Of a stretch of 64,000 nt of DNA, positions 1 to 11,181 are shown piece after piece (positions within the stretch are counted from its first letter, which is position 1; each line of letters opens with the position of its first letter). The DNA lies in NCBI GenBank assembly GCA_910589415.1, contig OU342633.1, positions 54,244,404 to 54,308,403 of the forward strand, given 5' to 3'. Made by a program: the position numbers and the translations under genes. The DNA comes from Malachius bipustulatus (lineage: Eukaryota > Arthropoda > Insecta > Coleoptera > Melyridae). The notes below the pieces were generated by a model. The model searched no databases and was not told the DNA's origin. It was given only the letters and a program-made list of their open reading frames with translations.

Positions 1-3000
1 CCTTGATCAGATCCTTGCCCTCTAGGACTCTGTCTATTTCTGGATTGACTTCGAACTGCCATAGTCGCGATTTCAGTAACTAATGTAGGTTTGAAGTCGC
101 TGCAGGCTTATCGGAGATGGGATTAGGTGCATAAATTGATTTCGGTGATATTTCGGCGGAACGGTTAGTGTTCCAAAAAAATGTCACTTATGAGAAAGGT
201 AGGAAATTTTGTCTACTGAAAAAAGTGCAAAAATTTGGGCAAAAAGTGCAAAAACCATAGTGCAGGGTCAAATTTTTATTAACGCAATTTCAAATTCATG
301 TTCAACGACCCAAAAAAACATCGAGAATGAGAAAATCAAAACCACCACTCTAAAACCCCAATGCTATTCTTCATATGCCTAGCCTAGATTACCTGTGACA
401 AGTTTTCTTTTTTTTTCTTTCAACAGCATGTAATACATTTTCCATGATACCCAGTACAGCTCCTAGTTGCTTTTGCACTCCGGGCGAGTCTCTCATTCGT
501 CTCTTGGTGATGTTAGGTGATGCCTGTTTCCACTTGATCTGAATCCCAACCCAGTTTTATAAGAACTACTTCGGAGTCTTCACTAAAGCCTTTTGTAGAC
601 GGGCCATGCTTCCCAAAAATTGTTCAAGGTTTCCAGAGACAGTTTTTCTTATACAAACTGTTTTTGGTGAAATGATGGGATGTTTGAACACGTTGACACC
701 AAGATCAAAATATTTACCAACATTAAACATAAAACAAATTTCGTTGAAGTGTAAGGTAAATCATTACCTATTTAAAGTTATGACAAATATAAATATTTTG
801 TAAAGTTATAAATACCATCCATGCATCTTTAACTTACCGGTATGGAATAATGGATTGCTATGAACTTTATATGTGCCAAAGAACGAAACTATGTAGATGG
901 ATCGAGAAATATCATAATAGTACCCTGTACTTATTTGCCTGAGCATACCATGCGGAAACAGAGAGGGAAATCGACGACAGCCGTTGATTGAGGATTATCC
1001 CGATCTCTCACTCCTCACTTGACCCGTTCACTTGAACTCTACGTTATTTCCCTATCCTTCCAGCTTCGTTAACCTACATATACAGGATTTCCAGAAACAA
1101 TAGTAGGTACTAATTTCAATTAATAGTGGAATAATAGGGGTGGTATTGTTTTCTTAATCACATGAAGAGCCTATTTCAAGTATTGCGCAGCTATAGCAGA
1201 ATAGAAAAATATATATGGAAAATAAGGCGGCAGTTTTCAAATATTGATTGATCCTGATTGACTGTATTGAGGCTGTATTTGAGATTCTAACTGATTATTT
1301 CGATTTGACATTCTTACAAAAAAAAATTTCTCTAATGCTTGCAAAGGGTTTTTCTCTAATGAAAACAAATGGTTCGTAGCATAAGACTCCCAAACAAGGC
1401 TTTATTAAGTATCGCCAATATCTACAAATATAATCCAAAAAAATAAAGAAAAAGGTATCCAATAACGATGCTTCCCCCATCGAGGCACGGTTGCGGATTC
1501 CTTCTACAAATTCACCGCACCCGGTAGAAAAGAGGCCTGGTAGGTTATTTCGGGGACTTAAAAAATCCGCCTAAGTAAGGACTCCCCTATCGACTTATCT
1601 CGCCTCATAGGAAAGAAGGAGCAGTGGCTCCGATCAGCACTCAAAGCAGGAAATCGTCATTTCGTGGTCACCATCTTTGTCTCGACTGACATACGAGTAG
1701 CGGTGGCCGGCGTTTTATAGCGGCATCGTCGTTGATAAGGCCGACGGTGTCAAAAAAATAAACTACTCTTAATTAGGTCTGAAAATCGGCGTTCGTTCCT
1801 TCCGTCTGATCTCTGCTTATATTTGTAATGAGATCCTAGGATATCATTACATTCTTATTGTAAGATGAAAACGGGAAGTAATAGAAAGGCGTAGCAAAAA
1901 ATTACTTCATTTTATCATGTCTATAAGTAGGTAGGTACCTAAGTACCTAAAATTAATGAACAGAAATTATAAATAAATACAAAAACAGCTCTTAGAAAGA
2001 AATAATATTACTTCCGATCACCATCTGTTCGGGAGTATTGAATTGAATTATTATTCTCTTTGACTCCTCCGTTATACGTACAGGAAAAGATATTGTTAAC
2101 CGAAGCGAAAAAATCGTTTTCCAGGCTGACAAATACAATACATGAAAGCGAGGTGAAACCGAGACTGGTAACTTTTTAGCTTTAGCTACAACTTCGACAC
2201 TCAGAAACACAAATCACTATTCAACAGTTAGGTATCACAAATAATAAAACTGTAACTTAATAGGATATTATGGCATGGTGGAAGGTTAACCTTTCCACAG
2301 AAAAAGTGACCAAAGATTATCTCTAATTGACGCCAGAAAGGCAGACAAAAACGGCACAGATTCCGTATAGTAATATTTGTGTAGAGAAATATTCAGCAGT
2401 CAGCAAAAACGTAATTGTCGAAAACATTTATGACAGAAGAGACCGCTGTCAGAAACAAGCAAAAAGCTGAGACTTGAAATATTATACAGGTTGTCCTTTC
2501 AGTGGCGGAGTTGAGATTATTTTTAGTTCAGTGTAACGTTATTTAGGAATCATCAGAAAATCACATAAAAGTGGTACGAAATTAGCTCTTGTAAATTGAC
2601 TTAAAGATATTAAGAGGTAAAATTGAGAACTCTATTGCTTTAATATTGACATAATTATAATTAAGTTGTACTAAGAACGGTAAGGACATCTTACCAATTG
2701 AAGAAAATAATTTTTAAGAAGAAGAGCGCAGGGACGACCCCAATTATTGTCAGAGATTGCTAGTCCTGAACGTCCGTGATGGTAAAAACGTTTTAAGCGC
2801 GATTGTATTTGAAATTAAACGTGCATTTGATATATTGACGTTGAATTTTTATGCACCAACTTCCCCTTCATTAGATTCTGTTGAACGAAATATATAAAAC
2901 AAAATATCTTCAAAGCTTTGTAACCATATATCAAGGGGATGATCAAAGTGTTATGAAAACTATCTAAAAAATCTGAACTTAGATTTCGCACCTTTGCTCT

Positions 3001-3099
3001 AATTAGAAAGGATCAAATTTAAACCCTTATTCTTGTTTGATAGTTTATTGCTCAATGGGTTTAAATTAATTGGGGTTTAACTAAATTTAAGATAATCCT
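1..3099. other. Gene-free AT-rich stretch
   Basis: No coding region, RNA gene or clear repeat could be supported here. The open frames are short and lack conserved motifs. Bases 1450-1760 are richer in G+C than their surroundings but show no recognisable product. A run of the TAGGTAGGTACC type occurs near 1928. A short minus-strand frame at bases 1-106 looks slightly protein-like but runs off the window edge. Confidence 0.5.
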
Positions 3100-4012
3100 C
3101 CTTATATAAAATCGAGATGTCACGTTCAAGGTTGAAGCCTCGAAATGCGCGCGTCGCGCACCGCTGCCAATGTTGGAGTGTAGAGATCTGTACAGTGACT
3201 AAACAATACAATGGTGATACCCGCGCGAGAAATCTTTCGGTAGATGGGGCGTAAACTGTGTGAATCCCAGAGAAGTTAAGGTGGAGGACGCAACAATACA
3301 ATGGGGACACCAGCGCGAGAAATATTTCGGTAGATGGCGCGTAGACTGTGTAAGTCCCAGAGATGTGAAGGTTGAGGCCTCTAAACAATACAATGGTGAC
3401 ATCTAAACGGGATATTTTTCGGTTCCTTATATAAAATCGAGACGTCACGTTCAAGGTTGAAGCCTCGAAATGCGCGCGTCGCGCACCGCTGCCAATGTTG
3501 GAGTGTAGAGATCTGTACAGTGACTAAGCAAAACAATGGTGATACCCACGCGAGAAACCTTTCGGTAGATGGCGCGTAAACTGTGTAGATCCCAGAGCAG
3601 TTAAGGTTGAGGATGCAACAATACAATTGTGACCCCTCGCCAGAAATCTTTCGGTAGATGGCGCGTAAACTGTGTAAATCCCAGAGATGTGAAGGTTGAG
3701 GCCTCTAAACAATACAATGGTGACATCTAAACGGGATATCTTTCGGTAGATGGCGCGTAAACTGTGTAGATCACAGGGAAGTGAAGGTTGAGGACGCAAC
3801 AATACAATTGCGACACCTGCGCGAGAAATATTTCGGTAGATGGCGTGTAAGCTGTGTAAATCCCAGAGATGTGAAGGTTGAGGCCTCTTAACAATACAAT
3901 GCTGACATCTACGCGGGATATCTTTCGGTAGATGGCGCGTAAACTGTGTAGATCCCAGAGAAGTAAAGGTTGAGGCCTCGAAATACGAGTGTCGCGCACC
4001 GCTGCCAATGTT
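3100..4012. repeat. Minisatellite of ~90-bp units with a 325-bp higher-order duplication
   Basis: A unit of about 89-92 bp is repeated with moderate divergence. Each unit carries TTTCGGTAGATGGCGCG or a one-base variant, then a TAAACTGTGTA-like stretch, a CCCAGAGA-like stretch, AGGTTGAGG and ACAATACAAT. The TAGATGG motif begins at 3241, 3331, 3566, 3655, 3747, 3837 and 3929. A larger block starting CCTTATATAAAATCGAGA at 3100 recurs at 3425, so about 325 bp was duplicated as a whole, truncating one unit. A third partial copy of the block's GTCGCGCACCGCTGCCAATG segment ends the array near 4012. Minus-strand open frames across it simply read the repeat and are not regarded as genes. Confidence 0.9.
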
Positions 4013-4375
4013 ATTAGATGTAGTGTCGAAAATTTCAATGCAACATTTTCCATTAAGATTAGTATTTACATAAACAACAAGTAGATTATGTTGTGTGGTT
4101 GAAGATCAGTCTAAGATTCAAGTAAAGATAATTAATAATATTCGTCGTTGAAAGACCCAGATCAGTTTACGAGTCAGATAAAGAATATGAAATAAGATTC
4201 AGATAAGAGACAACACCGTACAATTGTAGTTGGGCATATGAAGACTTGCAGATGTTAATAGGAGACGAGTAAACAATATCGCAGACCACTTGGATGTATT
4301 AGAGATATTAGAGTTCAAAATGTGCTTAATGGACAAAGTTGAAGTTTGACTATCAATTTAATATTCTGAAATAAA
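4013..4375. other. Unassigned spacer before the retrotransposon
   Basis: AT-rich sequence with no supported gene or repeat. Its last bases, followed by CGAGT, are the pre-insertion flank of the BEL/Pao element. Confidence 0.5.
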
Positions 4376-4380
4376 CGAGT
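4376..4380. repeat. Left target-site duplication (CGAGT) of the BEL/Pao element
   Basis: CGAGT lies directly before the left LTR, and the same five bases follow the right LTR at 11177-11181. A five-base duplication is the usual size for BEL/Pao integration. Confidence 0.9.
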
Positions 4381-4786
4381 TGTTGTCTACAAACGTTGGT
4401 TATAGTGGACTGTATTTGATTTATTTTGAAAAGTTGTAAAATTGTGTTAAATTATGCTGTATACCAAAAAACGAACGCACATTGAGGAGGCACTCACCTT
4501 TTGCCGTTGTTGGTCCCGTCGTTGAGAGCTCTCAAAGGTTGTTCGATTGTTTTCGGGAAGCAGGATCACTAATCTCACAAATGTTAGAGAAAATGTAATT
4601 TTACACGATTGTTTAGAATGGCTGAATGGGCCGTATCACGTTTTCTCGTCGTCGCTTCTCTTCACTCGCCCGCGGGTCTTCTTGTATTGCTTGACCACGG
4701 AGTGGGGCGGGTTTGTGCACACAGCAATATGCGTTTTTCCGCGAAAAATAATCAAATTTAAAATAAAAGATATCCAGTCCCCAACA
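4381..4786 (-). repeat. 3' LTR of the BEL/Pao element
   Basis: 406 bp with TGTTG...CAACA ends, matching 10771-11176 base for base by eye. In element orientation it follows the polyprotein stop codon by about 125 bp. Confidence 0.95.
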
Positions 4787-4804
4787 TTCCACCCACCAAA
4801 AACG
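4787..4804 (-). other. Polypurine tract next to the 3' LTR
   Basis: Read on the minus strand this is a G/A-rich run (TGGTGGGTGGAA) ending exactly at the LTR boundary. That is where plus-strand DNA synthesis is primed in LTR retroelements. Confidence 0.6.
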
Positions 4805-4910
4805 CCTTGGTTTTTCCCAACTATACACATATGCACGTGAGATGCATGAAAAAATTAACAAAAAAATTTCGAAAATTACCTAAAATTAAAATTAAAAAAA
4901 AAAAAAGAAA

Positions 4911-7900
4911 TTATTGTCCCGGCAGTGGACAAATTTTTACCACAGGACGTTGTAAAATCCCCTTTTGGGTTTTTAACGAGACGACGCGCACTACCCCGTC
5001 TGCTCCTGGATGCAGCTTGACCACACGTCCGAGAGCCCACTCGAGTGGAGGCTTTAGCTCATCTTTGATGAGGACAAGCATATCAAGTTTGATATTGGGA
5101 TAGGGCGTGGTCCACTTGACCCGCTGTTGCAGGGTGTGCAAGTATTCTTGACTCCAACGCTTCCAAAAACTGGCGTGCATTCGCTGCAAAAGCTGCCAGC
5201 GGCTTAGCCTATTTAGGGTTAAATGTTCAAGATTAGGTTCTGGGAAACTGGTAAGTGGTTCTAGGGTAAGGAAATGTCCTGGTGTTAAAGGACTTAGATC
5301 GTTCGGATCTTCACTGATGGAAGAAAGAGGACGCGAGTTTAAAAGAGACTCAATTTGCGTAAGCAAAGTATAAAATTCTTCATAGGTCATGAGTTGTTGA
5401 CCGACGACGCGATAAAGATGGGTCTTGACAGACTTCACTCCAGCTTCGCTCAAACCATTGAAATGTGGCGCCCCTGGCGGGTTGAAGTGCCAATTGATTC
5501 CCAGATCAACAGCTGCAGCATTAGAAAAAATTTGAAGTTGATTGTAAGCGCCTTTGAAGTTAGTGCCTTGATCAGAATAAATATCAGAAACTCTGCCTCG
5601 ACGAGAGATGAACCGACGAAAACTCGCGAGAAATGCGTCGGAGGTCAGATCCGATGATAATTCTAGATGGAGGGCTTTCGTAGCACAGCATACGAAAAGA
5701 CAAATATAGGATTTCGACGTCTTCGCACCTCGATGTTTTCCCATTGTGATTGTGAATGGCCCAGCATAATCTAGGGACACTTGCGAAAATGCCTTGACTT
5801 GATTGATTCTGAATCTAGGTAGGTCAGCCATAACGGGGAAATACGATTGAGGTCGACATTTAAAACACTTATGGCATTTAGAAAGACAACTGTAAATCGA
5901 GCTACGTGGAGAAATTATCCAAAAGTTTTGCAAGATCAAGTTGTGTAGAGATTTAAGACCAGGATGAAAGTTTTCCTTGTGGACTTGTTCTATGATAAGA
6001 AACGTGAATTTATGCTTTTTTGGTAATAAAACGGGATGTTTAGCATCCAATGAAAGGGATGAGTGTCTTAACCTTCCACCCACCCTGAGAATACCTGCTT
6101 CGTCAATGAAAGGTGCTAATTTTCTGAAAGGTTTAGGAAGCGAACTCTTTTTCTGACAGGAATCCACAATATCTGAGAAGCACTCTGCTTGTACCTGCCT
6201 TATAATTAGCTGTAAAGCTCGATGATTTTCGGCGTAGGTCGGAGCAGGAGTATCGGGCTTCTTCCGTCTGCGGAGGCGCGGGCAAAGACGTAAGACATAA
6301 GCTAGAATTCGCTGAATTTTCCGTAGGGATGAGAATTTGGCGAGTAAATTCGGAATAACTCCTGAAGAGATTTCCACTGCAGCGTGCAAAGCTAAAGGTT
6401 TTTCTTCTTGCGAAGCTTCAGGGAATTTTTCCAATAGAATCGATGGCTGCTCCGGCCAGTCTGTAGGTTGCTTATAAAGGAAATCTGGACCTTGCCACCA
6501 GAGTTTGTGTTCTATCAAAGATCTAGGACTGAGACCTCTCGAAACACAGTCAGCAGGGTTGTCTTTTGTGGGAACATACTTCCATGACAATGGAGAAACT
6601 ATTTCCTGAATATGAGCGACTCGGTTAGCTATGAACGTTTTCCAGCGGTGTGGAGAGGCTGAGAGCCAAGCTAAAGTTACTTGTGAGTCGGACCACGCAT
6701 AGACAGTATCGAATGTAAATTTTTGAGAATAGGCTTTTTTGACAAAAGTAATTAAGTCCGACAGAAGATAGGCAGCGCAAAGTTCTAGTCGAGGTAAGGA
6801 TATAACCTTAAGAGGAGCGACTCGAGATTTTCCCGTGATCAGGATCAATTTGATTTGTCCGCTAGACGTAATCACACGGAAGTAGATCACGGCCCCATAA
6901 CCCTTGGTACTGGCGTCACAGAACCCGTGAATCTCTAAACGCGAGATCAACTCTGAAACTATCAGCCTTGGTAGTTGAACTTTGGCTACTTCTGGAAGTT
7001 CCAGTCTAAAACGATTCCATTCCTGTACAATAATATCTGGAGGTGGGTCATCCCAACCAGTCTTTGAACGCCAAAGCTGTTGTAACATGTGCTTTGCAAG
7101 AAAAATCATGGGAGCTAAGAAGCCTAAGGGATCGAAGATCCGTGCTATTTGAGATAGCACGCTACGTTTCGTGCAGTCCGATTCAATGGGAGTGACAGAA
7201 TACGAGAAAGTATCCGAGTTAGGATTCCATTGAAGTCCAAGAACTTTTATAAAACTAGGGAGTTCTGTGTCAAAACTTAGAGGCATTTGAGAGTATTCGG
7301 AAGGGACTGCGGAGAGAATCGCGGGATGATTGCTCGCCCATTTCCGTAACTCGAAACCGCCTTTTTTCAAGAGAGCGATTAATTCTGACTGAAGATGAAG
7401 TGCTGCCCCTACAGAATCTGCCCCGGTTACACAATCATCCATATAGACTGAATTTTGTAAAACCTCTGAAGCTAAAGGGTGATTATCCTGTTCGACAACT
7501 GCTAGTTCTTTGAGAGTTCTGAGGGCAAGATAAGGAGCGGAAGAGACTCCAAAAGTCACAGTCTTAAGTTCATATTCTTTAACTTCCTCCGTGGTAGAGA
7601 AACGCCAAAGAAATCTCTGATATTTACGGTGTTCAGGTTTAATTAGTATTTGACAGTACATTTGTCTTATGTCGCATATAAATACAATAGGAAAAGTTCG
7701 GAATTGTAATAGAATGGTAGGCAAATCATGTTGAAGTTTGGGCCCTGAAAAGAGCGTATCGTTGAGGCTTAGGCCCTTCGATCCCCTTGCACCGGCGTTA
7801 AAAACGACTCGAATTTTGGTGGAGACGCTGTCAGGCTTTAAGACACAGTGGTGAGGGAGATAAAAGGCCGATGAAGCTCTATACTCGGAACGTGGAACTT

Positions 7901-10196
7901 CGGAAATGTAATTCTTTTGCAAATATTCTTTAAAGAAATCTGAATAAGCGATGTGCAGATCAGGATTTTTGTAAAGACGAGCTTCAAGGGATAGTAATCG
8001 CCGTAGGGCTTTGTTGTACGAATCTCCGAAATCAGGTTCATTTTGCCTGAAAGGAAGTGGAACCACAAATCTTCCAGATATATCCCGAGAGACTGAGTCT
8101 TTGTATAATGTTTCACATTTAATATCATCTTGAGATAAGATCGCATTCGTTGTAGGCGGGTGTTCAATTTCCCAAAATTTTTGAAGAGTAATATCTATTT
8201 GAGGCTCCAGTACAGTGGCACAACTAAGAAGCGAGGTAGTTTGCGATGAGCATTCCGTGCGGCCCTGAAGAATCCAACCGAAAACGGTTTCTATGGCTGC
8301 CGGTTCCCCAACTTTACCAAAAATGCGTCCTGAACCCAGCATGAAAGGAACTAATTCCGCACTGAGCAAAATATCTACTGGACCAGGAGTCTGAAATTTG
8401 TCATCAGCTAAAGGTAAGTTTTCAATGTGAGACCAATTTTGTGAATTAAGGTAGACTCTTGGCTGATCTGAACAAATCCTAGGCAAAATGATTGCTTCAA
8501 AGGTAAAAGTAGGATCTGTTTTACCACGCGGTTTAATGAAACATTGAGTACTGCCACGGTTAGAAGTGGAGATCAAATTATTTATCCCTTCAATCGGTAT
8601 TGAAGAATGTCGACGAGGCAAACCTAAACGATTCACGCAGCGTTCGGAAATGAAATTCGCCATGCTGGCGGTGTCGAAAAGAACACGTACTTTTTGGAAC
8701 CTTCCCCATACATCCCGAATTTCAACTTCTGCTGTTGATAGCAGAACCGTCGAATGTTTCCTGAAAGTAGGGCTAGAAGAAGTAGAAAGCAGAGATGAGG
8801 CTGGATCATCATTGGAATTAGGTAGAGGATTTGGTAGAGGCGTGCTGCTTGCCGTATTTAATTGTAGTGCCGTATTTGTCTGAAGAGAATTGGAAGCGTG
8901 TGGAGCGAACTCCCTTTTATTTAAATTCAAATGTAATAAAGTGTGATGCGAATATTGACAAATTCTACATGTTGTAGAAGATGGACACTGGCGCACTGAA
9001 TGTGACGAACGCAAACAATTGCCACATAAAGAGTGCTGTCTTACAAAAGCTAGTCTGTCTTGTGGAGTTTTTGCTAAAAAGATTTGACATCTGTGAAGTG
9101 CATGTGAAGACGGACAAAGTAAACATTTTGAATTAAAATTCTGATGACGGTTATTTGACGTTGAGGGTTGTTGATTGTCAACCGAATTTAGAAATGCTGA
9201 AGGCATGGCTCGTTGCTTATTATTCGAAAACGTCCGGTTTTCTAAGTTTTCTGAAAAACCAGAACGCTTAATTTTGTTGATTGGTGAGCTCGGCATCATG
9301 CACTGGACAGATTCTAAGGCCTTGCATTTGTTGCTCAAAAATGTGGTAAGTATTTTATACGTAGGCATCTCTGTGGTGCTATTTTCAATCTCAAACTCGG
9401 TGCGAGTTTTGTGATCTAACTTCTGCAATAACATATTAAAAACTAAAAAATCCCACGACTCTGTATTGAATTTCAAGACTTTTAGAGCGGCCAGATTTTC
9501 TGAAAATATGTCCAATAAATGACGAAGATCTTTCGATGAAGATCTTTGAAGAGGTGGAGCAGTGTATATCTCGTTAAAATAAGTAGTGGCTAAAAAACGC
9601 TTGTTTTGATATCTAGTCACTAGTGCGTCATATGCAATTTTATAATTATCTTCCGTCATAGGAATGGCTTTTATCAAATTAAAAGGATCGTCTTTTAAGG
9701 ACGTCATAAGGTAATGAAATTTTTGTACATTTGCTAGGCTTTTGTTTTCATGAATAAGGCTGTTGTACAAGTCGAAAAATGCTGGCCATAGTTTTATGTT
9801 ACCGTCGAATATTGGTACGTTAATTTTTGGAAGTTTAACTCCAGAAACGGACGACCTATTAGAATCATTCACAGTTCCCGTCGATACTACTGTATCCAAT
9901 GACATTTCATATTTTTTAGATTTTATAGCGTAAACATATTTATCGGCAGCGGCCCTAGCTTTGTCTTGATTTGTAAATTCGAGATCATTTTCGACTAAAG
10001 AAATAATTTCGTTATGAAGGGCTTGAAATTCATCATAAATTACGTCGACAAAACCAGCTCTAGCTAAAAAATTATGTTTGTAAAATTCATCAGCTGTTTG
10101 ATTTACACTGTATTCGTAAATTTCTTTTAATCTAGTTAATGGTATCTTGCGTTTAAGCGCAAGCTTGGCAATTGTCTCCTCATTAGGATTAGGCAT
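4911..10196 (-). CDS. BEL/Pao gag-pol polyprotein, 1761 aa
   Basis: The single frame reads, in order: a gag-like region of the DUF1759 type (LPKINVPIFDGN, from about residue 120); cysteine-histidine knuckles near residues 360-420 (CLLCPSSHALHRC and CGNCLRSSHSVRQC); an aspartic protease with active-site DTAS near residue 508; reverse transcriptase with YMDD near 917; a Pao-type peptidase-A17/RNase H region (FCDAST near 1092, WSDSQVTLAWL); an integrase with an HHCC zinc region near 1410-1450, acidic residues in LDYAGPF (~1475) and SDQGTNFKG (~1542), and a glutamate in GLSEAGVK (~1584); and a C-terminal DUF5641-like tail. Domain order and length fit an intact insect BEL/Pao protein. There is no internal stop or frameshift. 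The ATG at 10196 is the first in frame and follows a 574-bp leader. The protein would be expected to self-process and carry out packaging, reverse transcription and integration. Confidence 0.96.
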   Translation of the reverse strand: MPNPNEETIAKLALKRKIPLTRLKEIYEYSVNQTADEFYKHNFLARAGFVDVIYDEFQALHNEIISLVENDLEFTNQDKARAAADKYVYAIKSKKYEMSLDTVVSTGTVNDSNRSSVSGVKLPKINVPIFDGNIKLWPAFFDLYNSLIHENKSLANVQKFHYLMTSLKDDPFNLIKAIPMTEDNYKIAYDALVTRYQNKRFLATTYFNEIYTAPPLQRSSSKDLRHLLDIFSENLAALKVLKFNTESWDFLVFNMLLQKLDHKTRTEFEIENSTTEMPTYKILTTFLSNKCKALESVQCMMPSSPINKIKRSGFSENLENRTFSNNKQRAMPSAFLNSVDNQQPSTSNNRHQNFNSKCLLCPSSHALHRCQIFLAKTPQDRLAFVRQHSLCGNCLRSSHSVRQCPSSTTCRICQYSHHTLLHLNLNKREFAPHASNSLQTNTALQLNTASSTPLPNPLPNSNDDPASSLLSTSSSPTFRKHSTVLLSTAEVEIRDVWGRFQKVRVLFDTASMANFISERCVNRLGLPRRHSSIPIEGINNLISTSNRGSTQCFIKPRGKTDPTFTFEAIILPRICSDQPRVYLNSQNWSHIENLPLADDKFQTPGPVDILLSAELVPFMLGSGRIFGKVGEPAAIETVFGWILQGRTECSSQTTSLLSCATVLEPQIDITLQKFWEIEHPPTTNAILSQDDIKCETLYKDSVSRDISGRFVVPLPFRQNEPDFGDSYNKALRRLLSLEARLYKNPDLHIAYSDFFKEYLQKNYISEVPRSEYRASSAFYLPHHCVLKPDSVSTKIRVVFNAGARGSKGLSLNDTLFSGPKLQHDLPTILLQFRTFPIVFICDIRQMYCQILIKPEHRKYQRFLWRFSTTEEVKEYELKTVTFGVSSAPYLALRTLKELAVVEQDNHPLASEVLQNSVYMDDCVTGADSVGAALHLQSELIALLKKGGFELRKWASNHPAILSAVPSEYSQMPLSFDTELPSFIKVLGLQWNPNSDTFSYSVTPIESDCTKRSVLSQIARIFDPLGFLAPMIFLAKHMLQQLWRSKTGWDDPPPDIIVQEWNRFRLELPEVAKVQLPRLIVSELISRLEIHGFCDASTKGYGAVIYFRVITSSGQIKLILITGKSRVAPLKVISLPRLELCAAYLLSDLITFVKKAYSQKFTFDTVYAWSDSQVTLAWLSASPHRWKTFIANRVAHIQEIVSPLSWKYVPTKDNPADCVSRGLSPRSLIEHKLWWQGPDFLYKQPTDWPEQPSILLEKFPEASQEEKPLALHAAVEISSGVIPNLLAKFSSLRKIQRILAYVLRLCPRLRRRKKPDTPAPTYAENHRALQLIIRQVQAECFSDIVDSCQKKSSLPKPFRKLAPFIDEAGILRVGGRLRHSSLSLDAKHPVLLPKKHKFTFLIIEQVHKENFHPGLKSLHNLILQNFWIISPRSSIYSCLSKCHKCFKCRPQSYFPVMADLPRFRINQVKAFSQVSLDYAGPFTITMGKHRGAKTSKSYICLFVCCATKALHLELSSDLTSDAFLASFRRFISRRGRVSDIYSDQGTNFKGAYNQLQIFSNAAAVDLGINWHFNPPGAPHFNGLSEAGVKSVKTHLYRVVGQQLMTYEEFYTLLTQIESLLNSRPLSSISEDPNDLSPLTPGHFLTLEPLTSFPEPNLEHLTLNRLSRWQLLQRMHASFWKRWSQEYLHTLQQRVKWTTPYPNIKLDMLVLIKDELKPPLEWALGRVVKLHPGADGVVRVVSLKTQKGILQRPVVKICPLPGQ

Positions 10197-10748
10197 ATTC
10201 GTACCTGCTAAATGATTTTTGAGAGAGATAAAAATTAAAGGAATAAAATGTTATAATAACTGTAATAAATAAATTAATTAGGTACCTACTATAACTTGCT
10301 TATCGTTTCGTATAGCTACCTGTTCAAGGCTTTAAAAATGATAAAGATTCGAGAAATAAACACTGTAAAGTAGTAGGTAGGTAGGTATACCTAAATGTAC
10401 CTAAACAAGATTCTTATTATTTTAGAAATATTATTTAGTTAATAAACTGTGATAATTGAATGCGCTAGCAGACGAGCGGTCAAGCAGTTGATTTTGAATA
10501 ATTTCAGATTTTACACTGTCCTGGTGATCCCCCCCACGGGCATACGTCTATGTTGGGTGGTGGTAGGAGATTATTGCGCACTGGATCGTTCTCCACTACA
10601 AGACTGACTGATAAGTCGAAGACAGACTAATTGATAATAACTCAATAAAATAAAATAAAATTATGAAGACTAAAGTAAAGATGGCACAAATCTTTTGAAT
10701 TTTCTTTAATTTGTAAAAATTGATTTAATATGAAAATGCTAGTGCCAA

Positions 10749-10766
10749 TCTCGGGTCGATGGACCA
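10749..10766 (-). other. Primer-binding site of the BEL/Pao element
   Basis: On the minus strand, TGGTCCATCGACCCGAGA begins four bases inside the 5' LTR. It is complementary to a tRNA 3' end finishing in CCA. The resemblance to glycine tRNA is only partial, so the primer tRNA is not assigned. Confidence 0.6.
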
Positions 10767-10770
10767 AAAA

Positions 10771-11176
10771 TGTTGTCTACAAACGTTGGTTATAGTGGAC
10801 TGTATTTGATTTATTTTGAAAAGTTGTAAAATTGTGTTAAATTATGCTGTATACCAAAAAACGAACGCACATTGAGGAGGCACTCACCTTTTGCCGTTGT
10901 TGGTCCCGTCGTTGAGAGCTCTCAAAGGTTGTTCGATTGTTTTCGGGAAGCAGGATCACTAATCTCACAAATGTTAGAGAAAATGTAATTTTACACGATT
11001 GTTTAGAATGGCTGAATGGGCCGTATCACGTTTTCTCGTCGTCGCTTCTCTTCACTCGCCCGCGGGTCTTCTTGTATTGCTTGACCACGGAGTGGGGCGG
11101 GTTTGTGCACACAGCAATATGCGTTTTTCCGCGAAAAATAATCAAATTTAAAATAAAAGATATCCAGTCCCCAACA
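10771..11176 (-). repeat. 5' LTR of the BEL/Pao element
   Basis: 406-bp copy of the LTR at 4381-4786 with the same termini. In element orientation it lies upstream of the gag-pol frame and should carry the promoter. Confidence 0.95.
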
Positions 11177-11181
11177 CGAGT
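11177..11181. repeat. Right target-site duplication (CGAGT) of the BEL/Pao element
   Basis: CGAGT immediately follows the right LTR end CAACA and matches 4376-4380. Confidence 0.9.

Larger units (their letters stand above)
4381..11176 (-). mobile_element. Complete BEL/Pao LTR retrotransposon, 6796 bp
   Basis: The element is bounded by two 406-bp direct LTRs (4381-4786 and 10771-11176) that start TGTTG and end CAACA, and is flanked by CGAGT duplications. It encodes one uninterrupted gag-pol frame (4911-10196) on the minus strand. A primer-binding site lies just inside the LTR at 10771 and a purine-rich tract just inside the one at 4786. I saw no base difference between the LTRs when comparing them by eye, which points to a recent insertion. 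The intact frame suggests the copy could encode all its own replication functions. No envelope-like frame is present. Confidence 0.97.

Noticed and set aside
1..106. Minus-strand frame reading WQFEVNPEIDRVLEGKDLIK at the window edge
   Set aside because: Protein-like wording and a possible TAG acceptor, but it is too short, the acceptor lacks a pyrimidine tract, and no family is recognised.
3241..3250. CRISPR-like array at 3.1-4.0 kb
   Set aside because: The ~90-bp units have no separate repeat and spacer structure, and the locus is insect nuclear DNA.
3077..4053. Several overlapping minus-strand frames of 67-125 codons
   Set aside because: They read the minisatellite units in several frames with the same repeated phrases, so they arise from repetition and are not genes.
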